The position numbers were made by a program, and so were the translations under genes. The notes below the pieces were generated by a model. It was not told the origin of the DNA and made no database searches. It saw only the letters and a list, made by a program, of their open reading frames with translations. From Nocardioides antri (GTDB lineage: Bacteria; Actinomycetota; Actinomycetes; Propionibacteriales; Nocardioidaceae), in NCBI RefSeq assembly GCF_008373765.1, contig NZ_VUJW01000004.1, positions 28,086 through 92,085 of the forward strand: a DNA stretch of 64,000 nt, given 5' to 3'. This document shows positions 42,466-51,480 of the stretch, piece by piece (positions within the stretch are counted from its first letter, which is position 1; each line of letters starts with the position of its first letter).

Positions 42466-43538
42466 CGCAGTGGTCCTGGCGCCCACTGGGCTCCTCGCTG
42501 GGAGGCAGGCCCGCCCTTCGGACAGTGGCCATCATCCTGGAGCGGGAACCGCTCGGTCTCCCGGGGGCTGCGTTCGACGTGGTCGTAACCGCAGTAGGGG
42601 ATGTGCTCGAAGAACCCGTTGAGATGGACCGCGCCGCCGTGGATGCCGTTGGCCAGCGCGCGGAACCCACGCGGGTAGTCGCGCAGCAGGGCCCGCAGGT
42701 GCGGGTCGCGCGCGGCCGCGAAGTCGGCGAGCGAGATGTAGGGGTCGAGGTAGGCGCCCAGGACGTCGTCGACGTCGCGCACGAGACGACGCAGCTCCTC
42801 GATCTGCCCGGGCGCCCGCTCGAGCAGCCGGACGAGCACCGGGTCGATGTCGCGCAACCACGCGGCGAACACCCGGACGTTGCGGGTGATCGAGTCGAAG
42901 TCCGGCACGAGCTCCTCGCCGAGGCGCAGCAGCCGGTGGCCGTTGTCGAGCAGCCGCTCGGTCATCGGCCACCGTGCGTCGAACGCGCTCAGCAGGTCGG
43001 CACCCTGGACGACCATCCGCTGGAGGTCGTCCTCGGTCCCCTTCAGACCCCTCGCCGTCTCGGTGAGCACTGTCTTCAGCGCCTTGGGGTCGACCTGCTC
43101 GATCAGCTGGTTCAGGTTGATCGCCGTCGTCGCGAGGGTGGTGGGCAGGTCGGCTGCGGTCCCGTCGACCGAGTCGCCGTCCTCCAGGTAGGGGCCGTCG
43201 TCGTTCTCGGGCTGGAAGTCGATGTACTGCTCGCCGACCGGGGACAGGCTCCGCACCCGGGGCCGCGCGTCCGCAGGGACCTCTGCGGACCCGTCGAGGC
43301 GCACCTTCGCGCTGATGCCGTCGTCGGTGAGCTGGAGGTCGGTCACCCGCCCGACGCGCACGCCGCGGTAGGTCACCTCGGAGCCCTCGTAGATCCCGCC
43401 GCTGCGCGGCAGGTTGACCGTGACGTGGACCCGGGGCTCGGTCAGCGGAGTCCTGAGGGCGACTCCGAAGAGGTAGAGCAGGCAGAGGACCAACGCCGTC
43501 ACGATGCCGGCGACGCTGAAGAGGTTCTTGCGGGTCAC
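42462..43538 (-). CDS. MCE family protein, MceF position
   Basis: A 358-residue protein with a signal-anchor helix at residues 7-28, then the MCE beta domain (VTVNLPRSGGIYEGSEVTYR, GVRVGRVTDLQLTDDGI, SLSPVGEQYIDFQP), a long helical region, and a C-terminal Cys pair in IPYCGYDHVE and DDGHCPKGG. Six such subunits form the hexameric tube that carries lipids from the outer layer to YrbE permeases. GTG start overlaps the mceE stop (GTGA); the C-terminus is low-complexity. Confidence 0.92.
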   Translation of the reverse strand: MTRKNLFSVAGIVTALVLCLLYLFGVALRTPLTEPRVHVTVNLPRSGGIYEGSEVTYRGVRVGRVTDLQLTDDGISAKVRLDGSAEVPADARPRVRSLSPVGEQYIDFQPENDDGPYLEDGDSVDGTAADLPTTLATTAINLNQLIEQVDPKALKTVLTETARGLKGTEDDLQRMVVQGADLLSAFDARWPMTERLLDNGHRLLRLGEELVPDFDSITRNVRVFAAWLRDIDPVLVRLLERAPGQIEELRRLVRDVDDVLGAYLDPYISLADFAAARDPHLRALLRDYPRGFRALANGIHGGAVHLNGFFEHIPYCGYDHVERSPRETERFPLQDDGHCPKGGPASQRGAQWAPGPLR

Positions 43539-44617
43539 CGGTGCTCCTCCAGCAGGTCGAGGCCGGGCAGCAGGGGCTGGTCTTCCGCCGCGTCCTGGCC
43601 GCCCGACTCGTCCGGGGCGTCCGTGGAGCGCTGACCGAGCGCGGCGCCGCCGAGGAAGTTGAGCTGGGTCTCGTCGAGGTGGAGGAGGGCCCGCAGCGGA
43701 AGGGTCTCGCTGGGCACGGTCAGCTCGAGCTGCTGGGCCACTGCGACGAGGGAGTCGAGCCCCGCGCGGAGCTGCGACCGGGTGGACAGCACGGCGTCGG
43801 CGACCGGGCCGAGCTGCTGGAGGATCCTGAGCAGCGGGTCGTCGGCCCGCAGGGCCAGTCGCTTCGCCGTACGAGCCAGGCCCTCGGCCCCGGCCAGGAG
43901 AGCCACGATCTTGTCGGTGTCCTTGCCGAGCGTCTCCACGGCCGGCCCGACCTCCCGCAGCGCGCGGCGGATGGTGCTGCGCCGCGAGGCCAGCACCCGT
44001 GCGACGTCGCGCAGCGACACCAGGGTCCGGGTGATGTCCTCGCGGCTGGCGTTCGCCTCCCGGAGGAAGCTGGTCACCTGACGGAGGCTGGCCCGGATCT
44101 TGTGCTCGCGGCCGTTGAACGTCGTGTTGAGCTCCTCCGCGATGACCTGCAGCTCACCCAGGCGCCCGCCGTTGATCAGCGTCGACGCCGCGGCGAGGGC
44201 GTCCTCCACGGAGGGCGCGGTGGTCGTCCTGTGGACGGGGAACTGGTCACCGTCCGCGAGGTGCCGCCGGGACGTCCCCGGGATCACCTGGACGATGAGC
44301 TCGCCGAGCGGGGTGTCGTAGCGGAGACGGACCGCCGAGTCGTCCGGGATCTCCACCGACTCCTTGATCTCCATCGTGACCCGGGCCTCCCAGTCCTCCG
44401 CCTCGACGGACGCGACCCGGCCGACGGAGACGCCGTTGACCTTCACCTGCGCGCCCTGCGACAGGTTGAGCGCCTGCCCGAAGACGGCGTCGACGTGATA
44501 GGTGTCGCCGCCGACGCCGGACCCGGGCAGCGGGAGGTCCTTGTAGCCGGTGCCGCAGCCGGCGAGCCCGGCCGCGACCAGCAGGAGAGCCAGCAGGCGC
44601 ATCATCGATCGCCTCAT
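43535..44617 (-). CDS. MCE family lipoprotein, MceE position
   Basis: A 360-residue MCE protein with a lipoprotein signal: LLALLLVAAGLAGCGTGY, lipobox Cys at about residue 21. The MCE domain follows (VDAVFGQALNLSQGAQVKVN, GVSVGRVASVEAEDWEARV, TPLGELIVQVIP), then coiled helices and an acidic Gly/Gln-rich C-terminus. In mycobacteria MceE is the lipoprotein of the set (LprK type), which agrees. ATGA overlap with the mceD stop. Confidence 0.92.
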   Translation of the reverse strand: MRRSMMRLLALLLVAAGLAGCGTGYKDLPLPGSGVGGDTYHVDAVFGQALNLSQGAQVKVNGVSVGRVASVEAEDWEARVTMEIKESVEIPDDSAVRLRYDTPLGELIVQVIPGTSRRHLADGDQFPVHRTTTAPSVEDALAAASTLINGGRLGELQVIAEELNTTFNGREHKIRASLRQVTSFLREANASREDITRTLVSLRDVARVLASRRSTIRRALREVGPAVETLGKDTDKIVALLAGAEGLARTAKRLALRADDPLLRILQQLGPVADAVLSTRSQLRAGLDSLVAVAQQLELTVPSETLPLRALLHLDETQLNFLGGAALGQRSTDAPDESGGQDAAEDQPLLPGLDLLEEHR

Positions 44618-45669
44618 GGGGTCCGCCCCCCGAGCAGGTCGTCGAGCACGTCGGAGAGGTCGGGGAAGGTCGCCAGGTTGCAGACCGGTCCGACGAGCTG
44701 GCAGATCCGCTCGAACAGGGGGCCGAGCCCCAGCAGCTGGCCGGGCTCGCCCCGGACCCAGATGTTGCCGTTCGGTGCCGCCGCGTTGGCGACGTTCTGG
44801 GTCGCGAGCGGCAGGACCTCGATCGTCTCCGCGAGGTCGCTCCGGCTCTCCATCAGGTTCGCGATCAACGACCGGACGTCGGTGATGCTTGCCTTCACGG
44901 CGCCGCGGTTCTCGCGGCTGAACTCCGTGATCCGGTCGACCGTGGCCGAAACCGAACGGAGCACGTGGGCGATCTCGTGGCGCTCGGAGTTGAGCAGCTC
45001 GACCGCGCCGCCGAGGTTGCGGACGAACGACCTGACCAGGTCCTCGTGGTTGACGAGCCCGCGGGCGAGCCGGTCGAGCGACTCCATCGTGGCGAAGATG
45101 TTCGACCGCTGGCCGTGCACGGTGTCGACGAGGTCGGCGAGGCCGGTGACCGCTCCCTGCAGCTCGTCGCTGTTCCCGCTGAACGCGGCCGCAGTCACCT
45201 GGAGGACCTCGCGCAGGTTGTTGGTGACCTTCGGCGCGCGGGTGAGCGAGGACGCCAGGTCGGAGATCGAGTCGAGGACCTCGTCGAAGTCGACCGGGGT
45301 GCGGGTGCGCTCCAGTGGGATGGTGGCGCCGGAGGCCATCTCCTTGCCGCCCTGGAAGGCCGGCGTCAGCTCGATGTAGCGGTCGGTGGCAGCCGACCGG
45401 GAGACGACGACGGCGGCCGCGTCGGACGGGATCTGGATGTCCTCGTCGGTGATCTCCAGGGTCACCTCCACGACGCCGCCCTTCGGCTCGATCTCGGTGA
45501 TGGTGCCGACCGGGACGCCGAGGACGCCGACGTCGTTGCCGACGTAGACACCGGAGACCTCGGCGAAGACCGCCGTCACCTCCCGGTCGCCGGCACCACC
45601 CAACGGGGTGCAGCCACCCGTGGACGCGAGCAGCAGCAGGCCGACGCCTGCGAGAGCCGTACGCCGCAT
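44614..45669 (-). CDS. MCE family lipoprotein, MceD position
   Basis: A 351-residue MCE protein that also has a lipobox: ALAGVGLLLLASTGGCTPLG with Cys at about residue 20. The MCE domain shows VTAVFAEVSGVYVGNDVGVL, GVPVGTITEIEPKGGVVEV and SAATDRYIELTPAFQGG; helices follow, with CQLVGPVC near the C-terminus. Lipidation at both D and E positions is not the M. tuberculosis pattern, where only MceE is a lipoprotein. One base separates it from the mceC stop. Confidence 0.92.
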   Translation of the reverse strand: MRRTALAGVGLLLLASTGGCTPLGGAGDREVTAVFAEVSGVYVGNDVGVLGVPVGTITEIEPKGGVVEVTLEITDEDIQIPSDAAAVVVSRSAATDRYIELTPAFQGGKEMASGATIPLERTRTPVDFDEVLDSISDLASSLTRAPKVTNNLREVLQVTAAAFSGNSDELQGAVTGLADLVDTVHGQRSNIFATMESLDRLARGLVNHEDLVRSFVRNLGGAVELLNSERHEIAHVLRSVSATVDRITEFSRENRGAVKASITDVRSLIANLMESRSDLAETIEVLPLATQNVANAAAPNGNIWVRGEPGQLLGLGPLFERICQLVGPVCNLATFPDLSDVLDDLLGGRTP

Positions 45670-45670
45670 C

Positions 45671-46642
45671 TCAGCAACCCCCTGTCGGGCCGCAGCGGAC
45701 CTTGTCGGGCACGTTCTCGAGGAACAGCAGGTTGATGAAGGGCCCGTCACCACCGGCGTTGGCGAAGTAGCGCGAGGTGACCGCGAGGTTGTGGAGCGCC
45801 TCGCGGAGCTCCTCGTCGCGCGAGAGCAGCACGCCGACCACGGCGTCGAGGTCCCTCAGCATCGGCCGCAGCTTGGCGGCGTTGTCGTCCATGATCTGGT
45901 TGATCGACGCGGTGATCGAGCCGATGTCCCGGAGCAGGTCCCGGATCGCCTCGCGCCGGCGGACCAGCTCCTCGATGACGAGGTTCGACTGCTCCATGAG
46001 CTGGACCAGGTCGCCGGTGCTGTTCGAGAGCTGGTCGGAGATCAGCCGGGACGCCTCCAGCAGCTCGCCGATCTGGTCCTCCCGGTCGGTGATGAGGTCG
46101 GAGACCCGGGCGATCCCCTCGAAGGCCGGCTCGAGGCGCGGGCCGGCGGCACGCAGGGTCTCCGCGACCACGCTGAGCGCCTGGGCGACCTTCCTCCCGT
46201 CGATCTGGTTGACCGCCCCGGTTCCCTCGTCGATCACGTCCTGCAGGTTGAACGGCACCGACGTCTGGGCGAGCGGGATCGTGTCGTCGCTCAGCTCGCC
46301 GCCGCCCCGGGGTGTGATCGCGAGGTAGTGGGTGCCGAGCAGGGTGCCGACCTTGACCGCCGCCTTGGTGCGGGAGCCGAGGTCGATGTCGCTGTCGACG
46401 GTGAACTCGATCAGGACGCGAGCACCGTCGACCTCGATGTCCCGCACCTCACCGACCTCGACGCCGGCGATCTGCACGCCTTCACCCGCCCGGAGGCCGC
46501 CGGTGTGGCTGAACTCGGCCACGTAGGTGCTCGCCCCGAACGGGATCACGCTGATGACCAGGATCGCGGCGCCCAGCAGGCCGAGCGCGACGAACGCGGC
46601 GATGCCGGTCCGGAAGGGGTCGTCACGGCTGAGGAGCTTCAT
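45671..46642 (-). CDS. MCE family protein, MceC position
   Basis: A 323-residue protein with signal-anchor helix at residues 12-34, MCE domain (YVAEFSHTGGLRAGEGVQIA, GVEVGEVRDIEVDGARVLI, GTLLGTHYLAITPRGGGEL), long helical part (ITDREDQIGELLEASRLISD) and a C-terminal Cys pair CGPTGGC. ATGA overlap with the mceB stop shows coupled translation. Subunit of the lipid importer. Confidence 0.92.
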   Translation of the reverse strand: MKLLSRDDPFRTGIAAFVALGLLGAAILVISVIPFGASTYVAEFSHTGGLRAGEGVQIAGVEVGEVRDIEVDGARVLIEFTVDSDIDLGSRTKAAVKVGTLLGTHYLAITPRGGGELSDDTIPLAQTSVPFNLQDVIDEGTGAVNQIDGRKVAQALSVVAETLRAAGPRLEPAFEGIARVSDLITDREDQIGELLEASRLISDQLSNSTGDLVQLMEQSNLVIEELVRRREAIRDLLRDIGSITASINQIMDDNAAKLRPMLRDLDAVVGVLLSRDEELREALHNLAVTSRYFANAGGDGPFINLLFLENVPDKVRCGPTGGC

Positions 46643-47673
46643 CGGCAGACCTCCGAGTAGCCGCCGGGAAGGGTCGATGTCCGGACGGTGAGTGCCCCGA
46701 GGTCGAGGTCGAGGTCGCAGAAGTAGAACGTCAGTGCGTTGCGGTAGGACAGGACCCGGGACAGCGTGCCCATGAGCGAGCCGAACCCGTCGATCGCGCC
46801 GGCGAACCTCGGCTCCTCGGCGGCGTACATCCGCAGCACGTCCTTCGCCTTCTGTACGTCGGCCGCCAGGGGGCCGCGGACGTTGCGGAGGAACGCCTCG
46901 CTGGTGTCGATGACGTGGGCGATGTCGTCGATGGTCTGGCCGAACATCCGGCGGTGCTTCGCAAGACCGCTCATGAACGTCGTGAGCTTGCGGATCGTCC
47001 CGCGCAGCTCGTTGCCCTGGCCCGCCAGGTCGGTGAGCACCGGCGTCAGGTTGTCGAAGACCGCGGTGAACAGGTCGTCCCGGTCGGCGAGGTACGTCGT
47101 CAGCTGGGCCGTCTGGTCGAGCAGGTCCGCGACCGTCCCGCCCTCGCCCTGGAGCACCTTGATCACCGACTCGGCCAGCTTGTTGACGTCGTCGGGCTCG
47201 AGCACGTCGAACAGCGGGCGGAACCCGTTGAGCAGCGCCGTCAGGTCGAAGCCGGGGCTGGTCCGCTCGAGCGGGATCGTGGTGCCCTCCTCGACCTCGT
47301 CGCCTCGCCGGGCCGGCTGGACCAGTGAGAGGTACCTCTGTCCCAGCAGGTTCTGGTAGCGCATGACGAGCGTCGTGTTGGAGAGCAACGGCTGGCTCTC
47401 CTGCAGGGTGAAGGTGACCATGGCCGTGTCGCCGCTGCTGCCGTTGACCTCGATGCCGGTGATCTTCCCGACCTGGACGCCGGCGACCCGGACGTCGTCC
47501 CCCAGGCGCAGCCCGCTGACGTCGGTGAACTCGGCGCGGTACTCCTTCGTCTCCCCGTCGACGCGGTCGGCCATCGTGTTCGCGAGGAGCAGGAGCAGGA
47601 ACGCCGACGCCGCGAAGAACGCGATGACCTTGACGTAGACGGCCCGCAGACGGAGCCGGGCCGGGCTAGCCAC
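46639..47673 (-). CDS. MCE family protein, MceB position
   Basis: A 344-residue protein: signal-anchor helix at residues 15-35, MCE domain (YRAEFTDVSGLRLGDDVRVA, GVQVGKITGIEVNG, QNLLGQRYLSLVQP), helical segment, and Cys in FYFCDLDLDL and SEVCR at the end. GTG 47673 overlaps the mceA end by 8 bases. Same operon and complex as its neighbours. Confidence 0.92.
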   Translation of the reverse strand: MASPARLRLRAVYVKVIAFFAASAFLLLLLANTMADRVDGETKEYRAEFTDVSGLRLGDDVRVAGVQVGKITGIEVNGSSGDTAMVTFTLQESQPLLSNTTLVMRYQNLLGQRYLSLVQPARRGDEVEEGTTIPLERTSPGFDLTALLNGFRPLFDVLEPDDVNKLAESVIKVLQGEGGTVADLLDQTAQLTTYLADRDDLFTAVFDNLTPVLTDLAGQGNELRGTIRKLTTFMSGLAKHRRMFGQTIDDIAHVIDTSEAFLRNVRGPLAADVQKAKDVLRMYAAEEPRFAGAIDGFGSLMGTLSRVLSYRNALTFYFCDLDLDLGALTVRTSTLPGGYSEVCR

Positions 47674-48715
47674 AGTTGCCTCCTTCCCGCGAGCCGTAGC
47701 GCGGGCAGTCGGCGCGGGTGTAGTCGGCCGGGCCGTTGGAGTGGATGTAGCCCTCCACCCGGGCGTAGCCGTCCTCCAGGACGGTGAGCAGCTGCGCGGA
47801 GGTGTCGCCGGTCTCGAGCAGCGTGTCCCGCAGACCGCCGCGCTCGTCGTACAACGTGTCGACGAGGGTGACCGACAGGGACAGTGCCCGGAGGAACGCG
47901 CGCTCGTGCTTCACGAGCAGGTCGTCGGTCTCCTGGACCAGGGTGAGCCCGCCGTCCAGCACCGAGGTCAGCTGGTCCCGTCGCCGGACCAGGTTGTCGA
48001 GGGTGACCAGGCCGTCCTCGGTCGCGTCGAGCAGCTCGGGCGCGTTGCGTGCGACCGCGTCGAGGTTGACCGCGAGCAGCCGCAGGTCCCCGCGCAGCCG
48101 TGGGATGAGGGGGGCGAACCGGTTCGTGTAGCGGTGCAGCGTGTCGATCGCGACGCCGAGGTCGTCGCCGCGGCCCTCGAGCACGGTGGACAGGGTGTGC
48201 AGGGCGGTGGCGAGCTCCGCCGGCCCGAGGGCGTCGACGAGCGTGTCGATGCTGTCGAGAGCGGTCTGGAGCTCGAGCGTCCCCTGCGTCTTGTCCTCCG
48301 CGATCACGTCGTCCGCCCGGATCGGGTCGCCGCCCTCGACCCCCCGCGGCAGCACGAGGTCGACGTACGACGTGCCGAAGACCGATGCCGGCAGCACCCG
48401 GGCACGCACCTCGCGCGGGATCTGGTCGACGTGCTCCTTGTCGATCTCGAGCGCGAGCCGGACCTGGCGGGCGTCGCCCTCCAGGTCGGTGACCTTGCCG
48501 ACCACCATCCCCCGCATCTTCACGTCGACGCCTGTCCGCAGAGCGCCCCCGACCGTGGTGAGCTCGGCGGTCACGGGCACGGCGTCGGAGAAGCCGCCGC
48601 GCAGCTTGACGGCCAGCGCACCGCAGAGCAGCGCGATCACGGCTAGGAGGACGACCCCCTGGATCGCGAGCTCGTGCCGCGTCGGGTCCCGGTGCCGGGT
48701 GCGAAGGATGCCCAT
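47666..48715 (-). CDS. MCE family protein, MceA position
   Basis: A 349-residue protein with signal-anchor helix at residues 18-36, MCE domain (VPVTAELTTVGGALRTGVDV, MRGMVVGKVTDLEGDARQV, ASVFGTSYVDLVLP), helical region and C-terminal CPRYGSREGGNCG Cys pair. First mce gene after the two permease genes; 2 bases separate it from yrbEB. In mycobacteria the A subunit is surface exposed and linked to lipid binding. Confidence 0.92.
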   Translation of the reverse strand: MGILRTRHRDPTRHELAIQGVVLLAVIALLCGALAVKLRGGFSDAVPVTAELTTVGGALRTGVDVKMRGMVVGKVTDLEGDARQVRLALEIDKEHVDQIPREVRARVLPASVFGTSYVDLVLPRGVEGGDPIRADDVIAEDKTQGTLELQTALDSIDTLVDALGPAELATALHTLSTVLEGRGDDLGVAIDTLHRYTNRFAPLIPRLRGDLRLLAVNLDAVARNAPELLDATEDGLVTLDNLVRRRDQLTSVLDGGLTLVQETDDLLVKHERAFLRALSLSVTLVDTLYDERGGLRDTLLETGDTSAQLLTVLEDGYARVEGYIHSNGPADYTRADCPRYGSREGGNCG

Positions 48716-48717
48716 CC

Positions 48718-49593
48718 CTATCCCGAGATCCTGACGCCCGGATCGGTGCCGTAGAAGAACAGCGTGAAGACCATGTCCAGCAGGATCACCGAGACGATGC
48801 TGGCCCGGATCGCCCGGCCCGTCGCCTCACCGACGCCGGCCGGCCCGCCCGAGGCGTGGAAGCCGTACCAGCAGTGGAGCAGGGCCACGATCAGCGTGAA
48901 GACGAGGATCTTGAAGGTGGAGATGAGGATGTCCCGGCCGGACAGGAACTGGCTGAAGTAGTGCTCGTAGGTGCCGCCGGACTGGCCGAAGACGACGGTC
49001 ACCACGGCCTTGGACGCGACCCAGGAGCCGATGAGGCCGATGTAGTAGAGCGGCAGGATCGCCGTCATCGTCGCGGCGACGCGGGTCGTCACCAGGTAGT
49101 ACATCGGCGGGACCGCCATCACGCTGAGCGCGTCGATCTCCTCGTGCAGGCGCATCGACCCGAGCTGGGAGGTGAACCGGCAACCGACCTGCGACGCGAG
49201 GGCGAGCGCGGCGATGAGCGGCGCGAGCTCGCGGGTGCTGACGCCGGCGTTGATGGCGCCGGTGAGCGGACCCAGGCTCAGCAGCTCCAGGCCGCTGAAG
49301 CCCTCGATGCCGAGCGAGGTGCCGGCCGCGACCGACAGCAGCACCATGATGCCGATCGTGCCGCCGCCGATGAGGAGAGCGCCGGTTCCCCAGGCGATGT
49401 CGGAGAGCTGGCGGAGGTACTCGCCCGGGTAGCGCCGCAGCGTGACCGGCACGCCCGCGACCGCTCGGACGGCGAACGCTCCGAACGAGCCCATCCGGGC
49501 CAGCAGGTCCAGCACACCGTCGACGATGCCGAGCACCGAGTCGCCGACCCGGCGACCCAGGCGCCCGCCCCCGAGGCTGCCGATCGCCGCCAT
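48718..49593 (-). CDS. YrbEB/MlaE-family ABC transporter permease
   Basis: A 291-residue integral membrane protein with about five to six helices. The MlaE-family coupling motif is HEEIDALSVMAV at about residues 150-161, where the ATPase contacts the permease; GCRFTSQLGSMRLHEEIDAL and GGPAGVGEATGRAI are family blocks. It forms the inner-membrane channel with YrbEA. ATG 49593 overlaps the yrbEA stop by one base (TGATG). Confidence 0.93.
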   Translation of the reverse strand: MAAIGSLGGGRLGRRVGDSVLGIVDGVLDLLARMGSFGAFAVRAVAGVPVTLRRYPGEYLRQLSDIAWGTGALLIGGGTIGIMVLLSVAAGTSLGIEGFSGLELLSLGPLTGAINAGVSTRELAPLIAALALASQVGCRFTSQLGSMRLHEEIDALSVMAVPPMYYLVTTRVAATMTAILPLYYIGLIGSWVASKAVVTVVFGQSGGTYEHYFSQFLSGRDILISTFKILVFTLIVALLHCWYGFHASGGPAGVGEATGRAIRASIVSVILLDMVFTLFFYGTDPGVRISG

Positions 49594-50420
49594 CAGACCA
49601 GCCTCGCCGGCACGAGCATCACGTAGACCTGGGTGATGCCGACGTTGATGAGCGCGAGCAGGATGACGCTCAGCACGACCGACTGGTTGACGGCGTCCGA
49701 GACGCCCTTCGGCCCGCCCCGGGCGTGGAGCCCCTTGTGGGCGGCGACGATGACTGCGACGAAGCCGAAGATCGCCGACTTCAGGACGGCCATCACCAGG
49801 TCGAGGGTCTGCCCGAAGGAGATGAACGCGCCGAGGTAGGTGCCGGAGCTCACCGTGCCCGAGCCGACGACGAGCAGGTAGCCGGTCATGATCGCCGAGG
49901 TGGCGACCACCGCGCTCAGGCACACCCCGACGATCACGGCGGCGACCAGCCGCGGAGCGACGAGCCGGTCGACCGGGGAGATGCCCATGACCTTCAGCGC
50001 GTCGATCTCCTCGCGGACCGTCCGGGCGCCGAGGTCGGCCGTCACCGCGGCCCCGACGACACCGGCGATCATCACGGCCGCGACCAGTGGTGCCGCCTGC
50101 CGCATCACGCCGATCGCGTTGACGGCGCCGATGAAGGAGTGGGCGCCGATCTGGCCGGCGACGCCACCGACCTGGACGGAGACGATGACGCCGAACGGGA
50201 TCGACACCAGGATCGTCGGCAGCAGCGAGACGCGGGTCATGAACCACGCCTGCTCGAAGAACTCGTCCCACGAGAAGCTGCCCCTGACGACGCCGGTGGC
50301 CGCGGAGAACGACGAGTCCCAGGCAAGCAGGGCGATCTCACCCGCGGTGTGGACCCCGGTCCTTGCATGGTCGAGGAGGAAGTCGACGATCCCTCGGGCG
50401 CCCACCAGCGCGTTCGTCAC
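49593..50420 (-). CDS. YrbEA/MlaE-family ABC transporter permease
   Basis: A 275-residue permease, first gene of the mce operon. Membrane helices, the coupling motif REEIDALKVMGI, and GGPKGVSDAVNQSVV near the C-terminus are typical. The GTG at 50420 follows AGAGGGT. No ATPase gene (MlaF/MceG type) is in the operon, as in mycobacteria, where one ATPase serves several mce loci. The 298 bases upstream hold no gene and must contain the operon promoter. Confidence 0.93.
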   Translation of the reverse strand: MTNALVGARGIVDFLLDHARTGVHTAGEIALLAWDSSFSAATGVVRGSFSWDEFFEQAWFMTRVSLLPTILVSIPFGVIVSVQVGGVAGQIGAHSFIGAVNAIGVMRQAAPLVAAVMIAGVVGAAVTADLGARTVREEIDALKVMGISPVDRLVAPRLVAAVIVGVCLSAVVATSAIMTGYLLVVGSGTVSSGTYLGAFISFGQTLDLVMAVLKSAIFGFVAVIVAAHKGLHARGGPKGVSDAVNQSVVLSVILLALINVGITQVYVMLVPARLV

Positions 50421-50667
50421 CCTCTGGACCCCCTGGATCTTGGTCTCGACGCTCCGGCCGGAGGCGGCTGGTTATCAGGTGCTAAATCGTGAGAATCAAC
50501 GGAACCCTAACCGAAAAGTCACGCGTCCGAGCGACCTGTCCCAAGACTGACAACACATGAGGTCACTTGTGGTGTTGCGGAGGCCCGGGCGCCACTGCTC
50601 CCGGACTCCTCGTTGCGCACCCCCACGTCCTCGTCGCCTGGGCGTGACCGACGCTAGACCACGCGCC

Positions 50668-50699
50668 CCGCAATTGCTACGGTCATGTAGCAATTGCGG
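50668..50699. promoter_or_regulatory. Perfect 13-bp palindrome downstream of lipoprotein gene
   Basis: CCGCAATTGCTAC-GGTCAT-GTAGCAATTGCGG. It lies 19 bases past the lipoprotein stop and about 250 bases upstream of yrbEA. AT-rich arms in GC-rich DNA and no T run suggest an operator for the mce operon or a terminator; both are open. Confidence 0.55.
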
Positions 50700-50718
50700 T
50701 CGGCCGACGCCGCACGTA

Positions 50719-51480
50719 TCAGCGACGGCTCGTCTGCTGGCGGCGCAGCCGCTCGAGCTGCGCGAGCGTGATGACGGTGTCGCCCGGCGGCGGCGCGATG
50801 GCGACCTGCCCGCCCCAGTCGCTCCAGGTGAAGGTCGCCCGGCCGGTGCCGCCGAGGTCGTTGGTACGGCGGACCACACGGTCGTCCTCGTCGAACCAGT
50901 ACTCGGTCACCGTGGGCACCGAGGAGCCCTCCTCCCCCGCGCCCGTCCCCGGCTCGGTCACCACCTGGTAGCGGCGGGCCGGGGCGCCGGCGACGGTGTC
51001 GTCGCCGCTGAACCGCACCTCGACGATGCCCTCGCGGAGCTCGTCGAGCTGGTTGCGGGGGTCGGCGTCCTCCATCACCGAGCCAGCCAGCTCGGCCTCC
51101 CCCGCACTGATGTCGACCCAGAGGCCGCGGGACTCGGGGATCTTCATGTACGTCGCCCCGCCGACCGCGCGGAGACCGACCCAGGCGCCCTCGACCTGCC
51201 AGTCGCTGATCCGGAGGTCGACGTCCATCCCGTCCGCGGCGTACCGGACGACTCCCCGGCCCTTCAGGGTCGTGCGGCCGCGGACGTCGAACGTCACCGT
51301 CGCGGTCGACCCGTCCTCGAAGCTCTGCTCCAGCGCCTCCAGGAACGCATCGACGTCGACCTCCTCGCCCCGGTCGGCCTCCGACAGGGCCGGGGGCCCG
51401 CTCGGCTCGTCGTCGCTGCAGGCGGCCACGGCCGGCAGCAGGACCGCGCACAGCGCGAGCCCGGCGAGCGACCGCCTCAC
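50719..51480 (-). CDS. Lipoprotein, LppX/LprAFG-like
   Basis: A 253-residue secreted lipoprotein. Signal peptide RRSLAGLALCAVLLPAVAAC with lipobox Cys at residue 21. The mature part is a beta-rich half-barrel with TATVTFDVRGRTTLKGRGVV, ISDWQVEG, PARRYQVVTEPG and EYWFDEDDRVVRR, like LppX/LprG and LolA-type lipid carriers. It could deliver lipids to or from the Mce complex encoded downstream. The start is the GTG in the GTGA overlap with the tetR stop; the frame upstream is antisense. Confidence 0.82.
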   Translation of the reverse strand: MRRSLAGLALCAVLLPAVAACSDDEPSGPPALSEADRGEEVDVDAFLEALEQSFEDGSTATVTFDVRGRTTLKGRGVVRYAADGMDVDLRISDWQVEGAWVGLRAVGGATYMKIPESRGLWVDISAGEAELAGSVMEDADPRNQLDELREGIVEVRFSGDDTVAGAPARRYQVVTEPGTGAGEEGSSVPTVTEYWFDEDDRVVRRTNDLGGTGRATFTWSDWGGQVAIAPPPGDTVITLAQLERLRRQQTSRR

